NCBI GenBank assembly: GCA_030512335.1
Contig: JAULSU010000006.1
Span: 372,001 to 436,000 of the forward strand
Reading direction: 5' to 3'
DNA: 64,000 bases
From: Immersiella caudata
Taxonomy: Eukaryota > Ascomycota > Sordariomycetes > Sordariales > Lasiosphaeriaceae
In this document: positions 36,467 through 47,517 of the stretch, piece after piece
How the letters are laid out: the number at the start of each line of letters is the position of its first letter
Position numbering within the stretch: position 1 is the first letter of the stretch
The notes under the pieces: generated by a model
Databases searched by the model: none
What the model was told of the DNA's origin: nothing
What the model saw: the letters and a program-made list of their open reading frames with translations, nothing else
Program-made: the position numbers and the translations under genes

Positions 36467-36843
36467 TGAGCTATGAGCACGATGACTACGGCCTCATGGG
36501 TATGGCGAGGATGCTGGCATCCTGGTCTAGGTTCAGGCCTGACCGATGATGGGAGGGGTGATGGTGGGAATCCAGCAGGACTGGGAATGCTCAGGTCTTC
36601 TTAAGCCTGTTTAACCCTGTGGGTTGGTCCATGTACGCTTGTAATATAGGTATTGTATAGTAGCAGTTTAGTCAGAACATCGCGGGTCTCGCGAGCTCCT
36701 GTGTGGTAGTATATGGCTGGCCATGTCGGTGAACTCGGAACCAAAGTGTCATCATTTGCCCAGACAAAGATCAAGTCGGGTTGGAGGACGTGTCATTCAC
36801 CCTCCGTATTTACTTTCAGTTGATCTAATCAAAATTGGTAAAC
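36467..36843. other. Convergent 3' region
   Basis: About 380 bases between convergent stops. AT-rich 3' UTR-like sequence; no gene. Confidence 0.5.
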
Positions 36844-38553
36844 TTAAGCCATGACCAAATCTTTAGCACTTGGGACATCCTTCGTCTCACAAAACTTCCA
36901 GCGTAATACAACTCGCCACAAGGGACGTTGACAGATTGCAGGATCCGTCACCCTCTCAGCAGCAAAAGAAACAACCGCCTTGGCACCCTCTCGATTGGTT
37001 TCAAAGCAAACAGACGATTGCTTTGGAATCTTGTAGTAGTCGATATTCTGTAGTAGCTTTATCCAACCTCCGGACTGATAGTCGCACTCCGAGATGTCCG
37101 TGTTGATCTGGTTAACCGCCGCGTCGAAGGACCGGTGGTCGATGATCGTGAATTTAAGGTCGTCGTTCTCTTCGGCAAACCATTCCACAATAGCGTAAAA
37201 CATGCAGGTAACTTGTGCCGTTATCACACCTCCCTTGCCGTCCCGTTGACTCAGGCGACCTCCAAACCCCGCAGCTATGCAGCTCCGGTAGGTGCCTTGA
37301 GGCGCGAAAAAGCTTTGGCTTTCGTCGTCCCATTTGGCCCAGGGTTTAGTGTCACGCAATTCAAGCTGTTCCGGTAGTTCGAGCTGGAGGGCGTTGTAGC
37401 GAAGGGGGTCGATGTGCCATGGAGAGGAACTGCTGTATGGGGTTAACTCTGTGAGGAGGCATAAATGCCTGGGAGCACAGTGGAGGCTGCGGAACCGGTC
37501 TATATTAATGATGTGATATGGATCCTCTCTGACGAGCATTCCCGTGTCTAATTTGCGGAGACGTACGCCGAAGCCTGAGCCGTTGGCTGATTTGCAAATG
37601 GGGAGTATGTACCGCCGGAACGCGAAGGGCTTGGACTTGATTCGCTCGAGGGCGAGCCGACTGTGAAGTAGGACGCCCTGGTTCGAGGTGCGGAACTCTT
37701 TGACTAGCATCGGGGACGTATAGACTAGGTCGTACCCACGGAAGACGGAAGGGGACGAAGCGAGGATGCTGCTGAATATTCGATTGCTTGTGTCTACTGG
37801 AGGTTTTAGACCGGCCGCGGCGGTGTCGAACCTCCAGGCGAAGATGGTAATGTCGGATGTATTCTTGATGATTTCCTCCTGCAGTCGTCGAAATGCATTC
37901 TCCTCTTCTCCATAAAGCATAGGCATGTAAACACCGAAAATACCTAGCAAACAATAGCTGGTGTCTTCGACTCGAGTCGTCTGTCTGCGTGACGCCCAAG
38001 ACATTCTTTCCGCAACCGGGACAACAGATAAGGGTTCCTTGTGGTCTAAAATGGCCGGGCGTATCCCGGTGATGGAGCTCAGGTCTTGCAGAAGAGAGGC
38101 CTTTTCCCCACGGTGATGCCAATCCTGATCGTAAAAGTCGACGTTTTTGGGGGCTATCAATTCCTGAAGGGTCCAGCCGCGAGTAAACCACCGGCATTGA
38201 GCTAGTCCGGCTTCCAGCAGCGCGGTTGCTGGGAGATCTGAGAGATAGACGTAGCAGATCTTCGAACGGCCGTACCACCGGTACATGGAGTTGATGCACT
38301 CTGTCAGTTCGGCGCTGCTTGATTTGTCGATGCAGCATGTATCGACCCACGCATACCGGATTCCGGCCTCGCGAGCTAAGCGACACGTGGATTCGATTTT
38401 CTGATATCCCTTCATCGTCTTGTAGGACCCCGCGGTATACTCTTTGAACGTAACTTCTTCTTCCTCCCAAGTGTGGGATAAAATGGCGTATTCCGGGATG
38501 TTCCGACCGGTGAACTCCTCCAAAGCTCCTGTGGACGTGTTGATGAGCCTCAT
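36844..38553 (-). CDS. HET-domain (heterokaryon incompatibility) protein
   Basis: Single exon of 569 residues starting MRLINTSTG, the usual opening of HET-E/HET-D-type HET domains. The three HET signature blocks are intact: YAILSHTWEEEEVTF (about 22-36), IRYAWVDTCCIDKSSSAEL (about 65-83) with RWYGRSKICYVYLSDL, and WFTRGWTLQELIAP (about 120-133). RVEDTSYCLLGIFGVYMPMLYGE closes the domain region. The C-terminal 330 residues carry no NACHT, WD40 or ankyrin repeats. HET domains trigger cell death when incompatible hyphae fuse. The protein would be a cytosolic effector, perhaps paired with a separate sensor. It is intact here, in contrast to the two HET genes at 50-56 kb. Confidence 0.9.
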   Translation of the reverse strand: MRLINTSTGALEEFTGRNIPEYAILSHTWEEEEVTFKEYTAGSYKTMKGYQKIESTCRLAREAGIRYAWVDTCCIDKSSSAELTECINSMYRWYGRSKICYVYLSDLPATALLEAGLAQCRWFTRGWTLQELIAPKNVDFYDQDWHHRGEKASLLQDLSSITGIRPAILDHKEPLSVVPVAERMSWASRRQTTRVEDTSYCLLGIFGVYMPMLYGEEENAFRRLQEEIIKNTSDITIFAWRFDTAAAGLKPPVDTSNRIFSSILASSPSVFRGYDLVYTSPMLVKEFRTSNQGVLLHSRLALERIKSKPFAFRRYILPICKSANGSGFGVRLRKLDTGMLVREDPYHIINIDRFRSLHCAPRHLCLLTELTPYSSSSPWHIDPLRYNALQLELPEQLELRDTKPWAKWDDESQSFFAPQGTYRSCIAAGFGGRLSQRDGKGGVITAQVTCMFYAIVEWFAEENDDLKFTIIDHRSFDAAVNQINTDISECDYQSGGWIKLLQNIDYYKIPKQSSVCFETNREGAKAVVSFAAERVTDPAICQRPLWRVVLRWKFCETKDVPSAKDLVMA

Positions 38554-41500
38554 GTTGGTAGAAGTCAGGTCTTGTGTCTCTTGTGGGAAAGCTTGATGAA
38601 CTGGGAGAGAGCACTGAAGTGAAAAATCAGCTTCCCCTCACGCACGCCACAATGATGTCCCTGCATGAGAGTTTGCGAGGCGCGGAAGAATCCCATTGGG
38701 CCTAACCAGCGCGCGAATCAGCTGACGAGTCGCGAGCTGCCGACCCTTTCGGAGCCCTCCAATCCTGTTTAGAGGATGTGAGCAACCCAACAGCACTCTG
38801 AGCCAGACCTCCATCGCCGCTACCCAGCCATCGTACCCTGTGACCCTACCCGTGACACGTCTGGTGTAGCCCTCCGAGACTTGCATGAAGGCATGTCGAG
38901 TCCCGGCATGCAGCCAGGCAATCGCCATGTTTAACGAGACAGTCGCACGAGCTGCGCCTCCGCAGATCTTATCGACAGGTGCTTCCATGGTGTAGCCCAA
39001 TTACCGTCTCTTCGGTTCTTCGCCAGTCATCGGCAGGGCATTGGGGGCCGCATAACGCACACCTTATTTGCGTAGCTTGCAATTGTTGGGGATGGACGAA
39101 GATGTGCAGAGGTTCTGCCCTAGCCGCGGCCATTCGGGGGGAAATGCAAATGATTGAATTTGCTCCGAGAGAAAAGAGGGTCTCTCAACAGTCTTTCACG
39201 GCCTGCGTCCGGGTCTTCATCGCTCATTCCTTCACCAGCCGTTGGCAACACTGAAGTCTACCCATTCGACCAGATTCAGACAATCCAGGTGTAATTCCTC
39301 TCCCGTCGACACACAGTAGGTAAGATCTCTCCCAGGGCGCATATCTGACCGCTTCAGGTGCAGAGGGTTTGATTGGAATCCATGTCGTCGCCAGTGGAGC
39401 AAACTGAATGTTGACCAAACTTGCTCGAATGCCCCACGTACGGCCGTTCTGTGCCGGATAACGGTGCTCGGCCGCAGTAGTCGACTCCTCTAATTAACGA
39501 TTTAGTCAAACGATGCTGATACCAGCTATCTTAAGTCGTGCGAGATGACGAGCGGGCAGGCAGCACTGTACCTAATGACACGTTAGTACCTGTCAGAGCC
39601 GGCCCGTCACTAGATCTCAGGTCTTGATGGTACTGTTGTGTCCCGATGCTAGTACCTAGTTTCGAGCCGTGGCAAAAGGCTATAGACTGTGCCTTGGACC
39701 TTGAGCATATGGTGGATCTGCCCTGTGAGCGATCCCGCCATATCGCAGATCGAGATACTCTTTCCATGGGAGATAGCTAGGAATCGGGAGTCGGGCGAAG
39801 AGGGCTAGAGCTTTAAGCTTCTCGCCTAAAGAGGTAGGGTACACAGCGCGCATCTCTTCGGTCGCGATATTTATAAAGTTGACGCCTTTGATCCTCTACG
39901 GTTCTTCTCTCCTTGACGATCCTCTTCCCCTCTGCTGCCCTCTTCTCCGGAAGTGGGACCCCTAAGCGATTTCTATATGCCTATAGTCATTAAAACGTTC
40001 CAGAGGCTTCTATTTAGTGAAATTTCCAGAGGTTGTCGCTCCACATTGATTGTCTGCCATGGTATGGAGCAAAGGAGAAACAATGGACTCACTCAAACGG
40101 CGGATTTCTACTACCTGAGTTGGTCCAAAGACCCTATTTCGGGAATCTACGTGGGTCTGCTTCACGCGATTTTATTAGCCTTACTAAACCAATGCTAGTT
40201 ACGAAGTATATGTTGAGCGTGCTGAGGGTTCCCTGTCAGAGTGCCTTTTTCATCTCGAGATCGACTTGAAGGCTGTCTTCAAGCGCCCAGGATCGGTTAG
40301 CTGTACGGGTGACGCCCAAGAGATTGCACGAGATATGGCTTGCGACACAATCCGCATTGAGAGTCGCAAGTTGATCGCTCCGCATTTGCGACTAGGCCCG
40401 CGGCTTTGTTAGCTTTAGTTGGGCCCGCGTGCTTGCTATGGTTTACCATCTCTGCGTCAGATCCGATCAACTTACTGTTAAATATCCATCCACAACTTTT
40501 GTCGAGTTTGCCACGGCATGGAAGTAGGTGTCGACAGTGATGGATGACTGCCGGTACATAATCTCTTTGCCCGTCTGGGCTTTGCTGGACTGCTCGGCAC
40601 GCCATTCAGACGTTTCGACTTGTTCGGCACCAGTCGCTCGAGTGGTTGGATCCCACCCGAGCCAATCCATGTCCTGATGCCACCACGCAGGCGAGCGCCA
40701 CAGTGACCCATTTCAACGAAAACATGGTCTCTGCGTTAGCAAGCAGATAGCCGGGCAGTAAAGGCAAGATAGGTAGGTAGAGAAAGCGGGGGAAAGCGGG
40801 CAAGGGACCAGGTTGGCTGCGGGCAAAGCAAAGGGTTTTTGACAGTCAAACTATACTCCGCTGAACATGATCGAAAGATATTAAACGTGGAGCTGAGAAG
40901 ACCAGAGAACCCATCAATCTCCAGGGAGCCTCGCCCACCTTTGGCTGTCAAGTTTGCCTCGCACCTTATGACAGAATTACAAGATGGAGGCCTCACAATG
41001 TGCGTGCGGGATGCCTCATGAGTACTCGGTATACTTGTATCCAGTAAGATGAGCTGTTCGCCGCATTGAGGTGTGGATGGGTGGGTCGACAACCTGAGCG
41101 AATTACAGTTTGACAACAAACCGGATCTAAGGCTTATGACATCTGTCGCCTAAACTCACCTCCACCTCCTCTCCCTCTCCTTCCAGCTATTCCCTTCATT
41201 CAGGATGGACAAGTTGGGCACGCGAAGCGAACCCAGTCTGCCCTGGCTCATGGCTGCTATGTGCCAAGCTATGTTTGTGCGTCCCTCGGTAAAGGCGCAC
41301 ACAGCACTGTTGAGTTTTGGGAAAGCGAAAATGTCCATTTGGTGGATTCCAAAGTGTCTCAGCTTCCTGCGAGTTTTCGGTACTCAATCAATCCCTACTG
41401 GACGGCCAGCCCGCTAGTGAAGCCACAACAAACTTGGCAGACAGGCAATGTCTAAATTGGCTAGCGTTTGATAAAATTTCAACTGTTCTCGGCTTCACGC

Positions 41501-41865
41501 AGCATTTGGCTGGAGTGATAGAGGCGGCTGAAAACCGAAGCAGCGCATTGCAACCTGTGCAAGTACCTAGGATTTCTAATGAAGACGACATTGCTGCCGC
41601 CCAAAATTGCCGCAGTCTCGGAAGACACCCGAGCAAGCGCCCACCATCCTGAAGATGATGATAGGTAGCCTTGTCAATTCCCTTTTTTGTGTTGATATAG
41701 ATGGGTCGCACTGTTAAAGGCATGAGAATTGCGGGTTACCCTCCCAAGGCCTACCTACCTACCTTAATTGCCTCACTTCCAGGTCCATGGCGCCCTTAGA
41801 TTCGGGCTGGCCACTGCCATTCCAGGTTCGCATTACGCCAAACAAGAAACACCCTTGACACGACC
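38554..41865. other. Gene-poor region, possible relic repeats
   Basis: About 3.3 kb without a supported gene. The 39.5-40.3 kb part is rich in TA and scattered stops, as in old mutated repeats. It holds no terminal repeats, transposase or reverse-transcriptase motifs that I can recognise. A perfect 8-bp inverted repeat (CTTGCGAC/GTCGCAAG) lies at 40339-40370. Confidence 0.4.
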
Positions 41866-43923
41866 ATGGAAGAAACAGTCCTGGAGGAATCCCGACCATC
41901 CCACAATGCGCCTACGAAGCGATTTTCGCCCCTGCACATATCTATTCTTATCGGTTCTTCCGCCGTGTCGTTTGGAGTTATTGGCTTCCTCGCCTTTCTC
42001 TGGGCCGGGTCCTACTGCGCACGCAACAGCCTGCCATTTGCCCAAACATGGTACACACTGCTTGACCAGGGCTGGGTTCTTCGGGCCATCACCCTCACAA
42101 CGGTGTTGCTCCGCACGGCAACATCGCTGGATGCCGGCATCGCGACATCCATGCTCGCCACCCTTTTGCTAGAAAGACAAGGAGTCCAGCTGTCTCGACT
42201 AGCCAAAGTATCCATTCTCCGCAGCACTGACAGCCCGCCGCACGCGCTGGCCTGGGCAGCCTGGATCGATATCCTGACCAGGCCTCTCCACAATTCTTTA
42301 CGATACCTCCTGACAGCACTACTACTTACCACGCTTACCACGCAGTTTGCTTCAACCATCCTCCTCTTCGACTTTACCAGCACGCTGATTCCTCGTATTC
42401 GGACCACAGCGAACTCAATGATACAATTTTCCTACTCGGGGACCAACGGGCCTGTCGAGTTCACCAACGGAAAGCAGGCCCCCTATTTTGGATACTCGGC
42501 CCGATTCCCACGCTTCGCAGAGCACAGCGAGTCTCCCGTTGAGCCGCCTCCTAATGAAGAACGGACATTTCAGGATACTGGGCTCACCCACCGAGCTTTT
42601 ATACCCCTTCCAAAGGAGGCCCGCCAGCGGCTCAGGCAGTATTCGGGGCCGGCTACAGTGCTGGAAACGCAGGTCGTCTGCGTGCGGCCAACCATTCTAC
42701 AATTCGCGATTTCTTCGCCCCAAATCCCGAGATATACACAACTGCTCTTTGCCAACCTTACTTATTCACTAATCACACCTGCCGCTCTCCAATCGACTGA
42801 GATGTTCAACCCCAACTTCACAGAAAGTGTTGTAAAACCGAGAAAAATATCGGTGCCTGTGGTCGTACACAGTGACGACGTCAAGCAGTGGCCTATGTCA
42901 ATCGTGTCTGTTTGGCTAGACGAGTTAGAAGGCTATTTGCTCCTGAACTGGACCGCCGACCCGACAAGGGACTGGTATAAGGGCGACCTTGCCTTGCAGA
43001 ACTCGTGGCAGCGCCGCACCAGCGGGGAATGGACGACCATGTCACACCGGACGCGAAACATATCTATCGACGTCACCATGTGCGTGACCCTCTTTAACAC
43101 CTCCCTCTACCTTATCGACACAGATGTCGGCGAGCCTGCGTTTGAGCCCGAGGTCACATGGGACAATCCCACCAGACGTCTCACAACAGAGGACGCAGCC
43201 ATGTACCTCAGCACACGCAACAACTCCAGCCAGCTGCACCTGGGCATGTTTGGGCCACCGACCATTTCGATTCCTGCAAATTACACTGGAGGGGGGTATG
43301 GTGCGTCGTTGAGGAACCAGGTCAGGCTTGCTATGGGGGAGATGCTAAGCAAGTTGTCGGTTTTTGACCGTTCAGGGGCGTTGCTGGGAGATATGTGGTG
43401 GGCGGCGATTTTATGCTTCGACACTAATTTCGGCGCTCAAATTGGCCTGCATAACACGTTCACGGGTGTGTTCCAGGAAGTTATTCAGCGCACACACAAT
43501 CCAGCTCTTGCAGTCCAAAGCCTGCTGACCATGGCGACGGCCAACGCTTACATCGAGCTGCAGCCTTTCTTTGACTTTGAGCTGCCTGTGGCCTACAGCA
43601 TGTGGGAAACAGCATTCATTCCCGTACGCTGGAGCGGGTTTAATATCGTCGCGGGAGCTGTCGTGGTGCAGGCATTGGCTGTTGTGGCGGTAACGGTCTT
43701 ATTTGTGCGGGAGACACGCTTTACTGAGCTGGGTAACTCGTGGCACGCTGTGGCACAGCTGATGGACGATGAGACGCGGTTGTTGGTTCCGGAGGCTGCC
43801 CACCGTCAGAGTGGGGCATTCAAAAAATGGATAAAGAGTAACGGGTGGAACATACGCTATCGCATTGTCAATGAGGGTAACTCGCCAAGGTTGGCAAGGG
43901 TTGATGAAGTTGAACGAAGCTGA
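41866..43923 (+). CDS. Multi-pass membrane protein with large glycosylated ectodomain
   Basis: Single exon of 685 residues. Hydrophobic segments occur at about residues 28-50 (SILIGSSAVSFGVIGFLAFL), 70-110 (weaker) and 142-168 (LRYLLTALLLTTLTTQFAST). A final one lies at about 595-618 (FNIVAGAVVVQALAVVAVTV), followed by a cytosolic tail of about 65 residues. The roughly 420 residues in between carry several N-glycosylation sequons (FANLTYS, LLNWTAD, SRNNSSQ-like, PANYTGG), so this part is probably extracellular. The gene resembles a group of uncharacterised Pezizomycotina membrane proteins. I cannot assign transport or receptor function; no known transporter motif is visible. Confidence 0.78.
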   Translation: MEETVLEESRPSHNAPTKRFSPLHISILIGSSAVSFGVIGFLAFLWAGSYCARNSLPFAQTWYTLLDQGWVLRAITLTTVLLRTATSLDAGIATSMLATLLLERQGVQLSRLAKVSILRSTDSPPHALAWAAWIDILTRPLHNSLRYLLTALLLTTLTTQFASTILLFDFTSTLIPRIRTTANSMIQFSYSGTNGPVEFTNGKQAPYFGYSARFPRFAEHSESPVEPPPNEERTFQDTGLTHRAFIPLPKEARQRLRQYSGPATVLETQVVCVRPTILQFAISSPQIPRYTQLLFANLTYSLITPAALQSTEMFNPNFTESVVKPRKISVPVVVHSDDVKQWPMSIVSVWLDELEGYLLLNWTADPTRDWYKGDLALQNSWQRRTSGEWTTMSHRTRNISIDVTMCVTLFNTSLYLIDTDVGEPAFEPEVTWDNPTRRLTTEDAAMYLSTRNNSSQLHLGMFGPPTISIPANYTGGGYGASLRNQVRLAMGEMLSKLSVFDRSGALLGDMWWAAILCFDTNFGAQIGLHNTFTGVFQEVIQRTHNPALAVQSLLTMATANAYIELQPFFDFELPVAYSMWETAFIPVRWSGFNIVAGAVVVQALAVVAVTVLFVRETRFTELGNSWHAVAQLMDDETRLLVPEAAHRQSGAFKKWIKSNGWNIRYRIVNEGNSPRLARVDEVERS

Positions 43924-45116
43924 GCAGAACCTACAAGTATTTAAACTCTCTGGCTTTGCCAGGGAGCCAATACGCAATTGAATAAAGCAGTTTCAACGCC
44001 ATTAATTCTCGAAATTCCAGTGTGCAGTGCTCTGACAACACCCAGTACACATGTACCTTGTGATTAGAATTGTTACCAGGAAGCTATCTTTACAGATTAC
44101 ACGTCGTCTGCTTCTCATTGATCAGGTAGGGAAAGTTTAGCTAGAGGGACTGAAAAAGCCCTGAGGCTATGCGGCGGCGGTGTATATGATCACCCTAGCT
44201 CAGGGAAGAATCAGGGAGAGCTGAGGCCAAATCAGCCACAGCTCACCCCAGCTCACCCCAGCTCAGTATTGGGGACGAAAAAGGAAATTTCGCGTGCCCA
44301 GATTCGCCGCAGGAAACCAGGCTGTTTCCAACCCGCGAGTGACGCCAAGTGAAGCATAGAGAATCATGTGCCGCCTCCTGGGTGATCAGCAATGAGCGTC
44401 GGCGTTGCCGCGACGCTTCGGTACTTTTGGCGTTATTTCTCGACATGTATCCAAAGCGACGTTTGATGAGACGGGCCCGCTGCGTCTTTGTAGATCTTTG
44501 TCGACCAGGTGCTCCCATGGTGAGACGCAGCCTATGCCTGGTAAGACTTGAAGGTAGGTTAGAAACAACGACGAGAATAGTTCTAATTCAGAGCGAGCTA
44601 TCAACGGGCCGTGTGTGCGGCTGTTTCGTTCTGGTTGGATGGGATGGGAGAGAGGGTGAGGGTGTTGTTGCCTGTGGGTCCGGGGGGTGTTGCGGTGAGG
44701 ATGGTGTTGCTCAGCGGGATTATGATGATGATGGGGGGAGAGGTACGGGATTGATGTTTGGAGGTGATACCGGAGGTGTGTTTGACTGCTGTTTATGGAA
44801 ATATAGCGGTGTGTTGACGTTGGCATAGGCATCCTGAAATGGAATATCTCACCTGTGAGAAAACGCTTCGCAGTTTGGTTCTCGGTATCATCCCGGGAGA
44901 GTGTTTAGTGCCCAGACCCGGTCGTATGGAACCGTCATTTAGCCTCATCCTCCCCTCTCCGGTGCGCACACAAATCAGCCTTTTGTCGACCCACTATACA
45001 CCGGCACCGTACCCGAATCTCGGGGCTTATTTAAATACCCTACATATAATTATATGAACGATGGGGGAATCCCCCAGCCGCCCCAATCCCCAACCAGGGA
45101 TTCCCACGACAACACC
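43924..45116. other. Intergenic region
   Basis: About 1.2 kb. A short tandem of CAGCTCACCC units lies at 44239-44262, and a GGTGTTG-rich low-complexity stretch at 44650-44780. The TATA-like TATTTAAATACC at about 45029 lies 80-90 bases before the GH10 start and is a plausible core promoter. No gene seen. Confidence 0.45.
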
Positions 45117-46357
45117 ATGCATTTCTCTCAGCTGTTCGTCGCCCTGCTCACAGCCGCTCCGGCCGACTGTCAGCTCGACAAGCTCGCCAAAGCGGCTGGA
45201 CTAAAATACTTTGGCACCGCTGTAGACAACCCCGCGCTGAACAACCAGCAGTACATGCGCATCGCCCGCGACAAGGACGAGTTCGGAAGCATCACCCCCG
45301 CCAACGGCCAAAAATGGAGCAACACCGAGCCCAGCCAGGGCCGCTTCAACTACGGCAGCGGCGATGCCATTGCAAATGTAGCCAAGCAGACGGGACAGTT
45401 GCTGCGGTGTCATACGCTGGTGTGGTATAACCAACTGCCGGGCTACGTGAGCAGCAACTACAACCGCGATCAGATGCAGAGGATTATCACGACGCATATC
45501 CAGAATGTGGCGGGGCATTACAAGGGGCAGTGCTATGCGTGGGATGTGGTGAATGAGGCGTTTGAGGATGATGGGAAATTTCGGCAGAGTGCTAGTGGGT
45601 ACCCCTTTTTCCACCCCCCCACCCCCCCCCCCCCCCCTTTTTTTTTTTTCACCTCATCCCATTCCCACCCTCTCCCGCTCGACCACACCTGACCAATGTG
45701 CCGTCAGTGTACCGCGCAATGGGCATAGACTACATAACCCACTCGTTCAAAATCGCCGCGCAAACCGACCCCTCCACAAAGCTCTACTACAACGACTTCA
45801 ACATCGAGCGCTGCTGCAACGCCAAAATCAACGCCACCCTCGCCATGGTCAAAACCGTCCAAGCCGCCGGCGCCCGCATCGACGGCATCGGCATGCAAGG
45901 ACACAGCCGCGTCGGCAAATCCCCTTCCAAGCGCGAACTCATGGACACCATGGCCCGCTTTTCCGAACTCGTACAAGAAGTTGCCTTCACCGAGGTGGAT
46001 ATCCGGCATACCAAGCTTCCGACTACTGCCGCGGATAGGGAGCAGCAGGCGAAGGATTATGTGGATGTCGTTGGGGCTTGTTTGGAGACGCCAAAGTGCG
46101 TGGGGATTACGATTTGGGATTATACGGATCAGTATTCGTGGATTCCGGGGCAGTATCCGGGAGAGGGGGAGGCGTGTTTGTGGGATCGGAGCTATAATAA
46201 GAAGGTGGCGTATACGAGTGTGGCTAGCTTGCTGCAGAGTGCGGCGGAGGCGGGGTTGAGGGGGAAGGCTGTGGCTACACCGGCGGTGGATGTTGGTGAG
46301 GGGGGGAAGGTGACGGTTAGGACGGTGGCTGCGGAGGCGACGGGGGTTGGGAGGTAA
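45117..46357 (+). CDS. Secreted GH10 glycoside hydrolase
   Basis: Exons 45117-45594 and 45708-46357 give 375 residues. A signal peptide (MHFSQLFVALLTAAPADC) precedes a full GH10 TIM barrel. The acid/base is E147 in WDVVNEAF and the nucleophile E255 in FTEVDIR. Active-site Q223 and H225 (MQGHS) and H99 (CHTLVW) are present. Two substrate-site positions differ from typical xylanases: TPANGQKW replaces TPEN-x-KW, and VWYNQLP replaces VWHSQLP. This may indicate a divergent GH10 clade, which includes fungal tomatinases, rather than a classical endo-xylanase. No carbohydrate-binding module is present. The 113-nt intron (GTGGGT...CAG, branch CTGAC) contains a 16-C/12-T tract. The C-terminal tail of about 40 residues is Ala/Val/Gly-rich. 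Confidence 0.88.
45622..45649. repeat. Poly-C/poly-T tract inside the GH10 intron
   Basis: Sixteen C followed directly by twelve T, about 60 bases upstream of the intron's 3' splice site. Confidence 0.95.
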
Positions 46358-47517
46358 GGGAGGGGGAGTGGTTGCTGTAGATGTTGAGCATCAGGGCACG
46401 CCCATGGTGGTGTCCGATGTAAATAGGATGATATCAATGAGAACCAAGCGAGGCACATGTGCGTTACTGGAAGAGCTGACTTGTGGTTTGTCAAGATCAG
46501 CCCCGTGCTGCTCCCAAAGGTATGGCTACTGCTGCGTTGGCTTCTGAGCCCAGTGCTCTGGCAACCACAATGTCATGTGGTTGTTTGCGCTTCAGTTGCC
46601 CCTTTGCCATCTTCATTATTGGCTAACCTCTTTTGGGTCAATCTTGTCTTTGTGTGACATGGCATTGTGTTGTGTTGTCGCCCCTCTATTTACTTTACCC
46701 CTGAAAGGCTGGGAACGACAGGACCGCAAGAATCCGGGGTGGGAACACCCTACACTCTAGCAACTTTGGGAAATAAGCGGTAAAAGAAGCTCACTAAGTG
46801 TCTTGAGTATGATTGTGGGGAATGTGAATCGAATCACGCGTCAAGCCCCCCTTGCGCCCCTGGAGAGAGTTACGAGGTTCCCTAAAACAGCCACCAGAAG
46901 AGATTGACGCCACCACACGACTGATTACCACAGCAAAAATCTGCGTCTCTCTGAATTCGAACTTTGCAAAATCAAAACAGTCCATTCCCCGTCAATATAG
47001 CAAATGCCCAAACGCCGATTCCCAATTTGAAATGCGCCCAAAGTCCGAGTCCCAATCGCACCAAAAAAAAAAAAAAAAAAAAAAAAGATAACACTTAGCC
47101 GCTCCTATCGTGGTTTCACGCAGCTAATGTAAGGAGGACGTTGAGCGGTCCAGCACCTCATGCAAAGATTCCCAATTGAGTTGGCGCGATCTTGGAGCGA
47201 TCTGGCGGGAAGCAACGCTATTCTCGGCCAGCGGCTTGGCCCCGCAAAAAGTTCAAGCAGTTCGTAACTGGTGATAGCTTCCAGAAGCAGGAAAATATTA
47301 GAAAACATTCAAAAAAAAGTGAATAACTCCAGCAGCTGACCCCCCGAAACTATTGCAAACCAAATGCCAATCCAGATAGCGCCAAGATCCCAAAGATTAA
47401 AAACCCAAAACAAAACGCCGTGGTATATCCCCGAAAAGAAAATCCAGCAAAAAAACCATTCTCCTAGATAGATCCAAACCTCCCTCATCCTGCTCCAACC
47501 GAGCTCCGTGATACCTA
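46358..47517. other. Convergent intergenic region
   Basis: About 1.16 kb between convergent stops with no supported gene. The 24-A run at 47063-47086 is the only clear feature. Confidence 0.5.
47063..47086. repeat. Poly-A tract (24 A)
   Basis: Uninterrupted run of 24 A. No retroelement coding sequence is recognisable beside it, so it is treated as a simple repeat. Confidence 0.9.

Noticed and set aside
38638..39000. 120-codon minus-strand frame upstream of the intact HET gene
   Set aside because: No recognisable motif or splice extension; treated as a chance frame.
47063..47086. Poly-A run as the tail of a LINE/SINE insertion
   Set aside because: No element body, target-site duplication or reverse-transcriptase sequence could be seen next to it.
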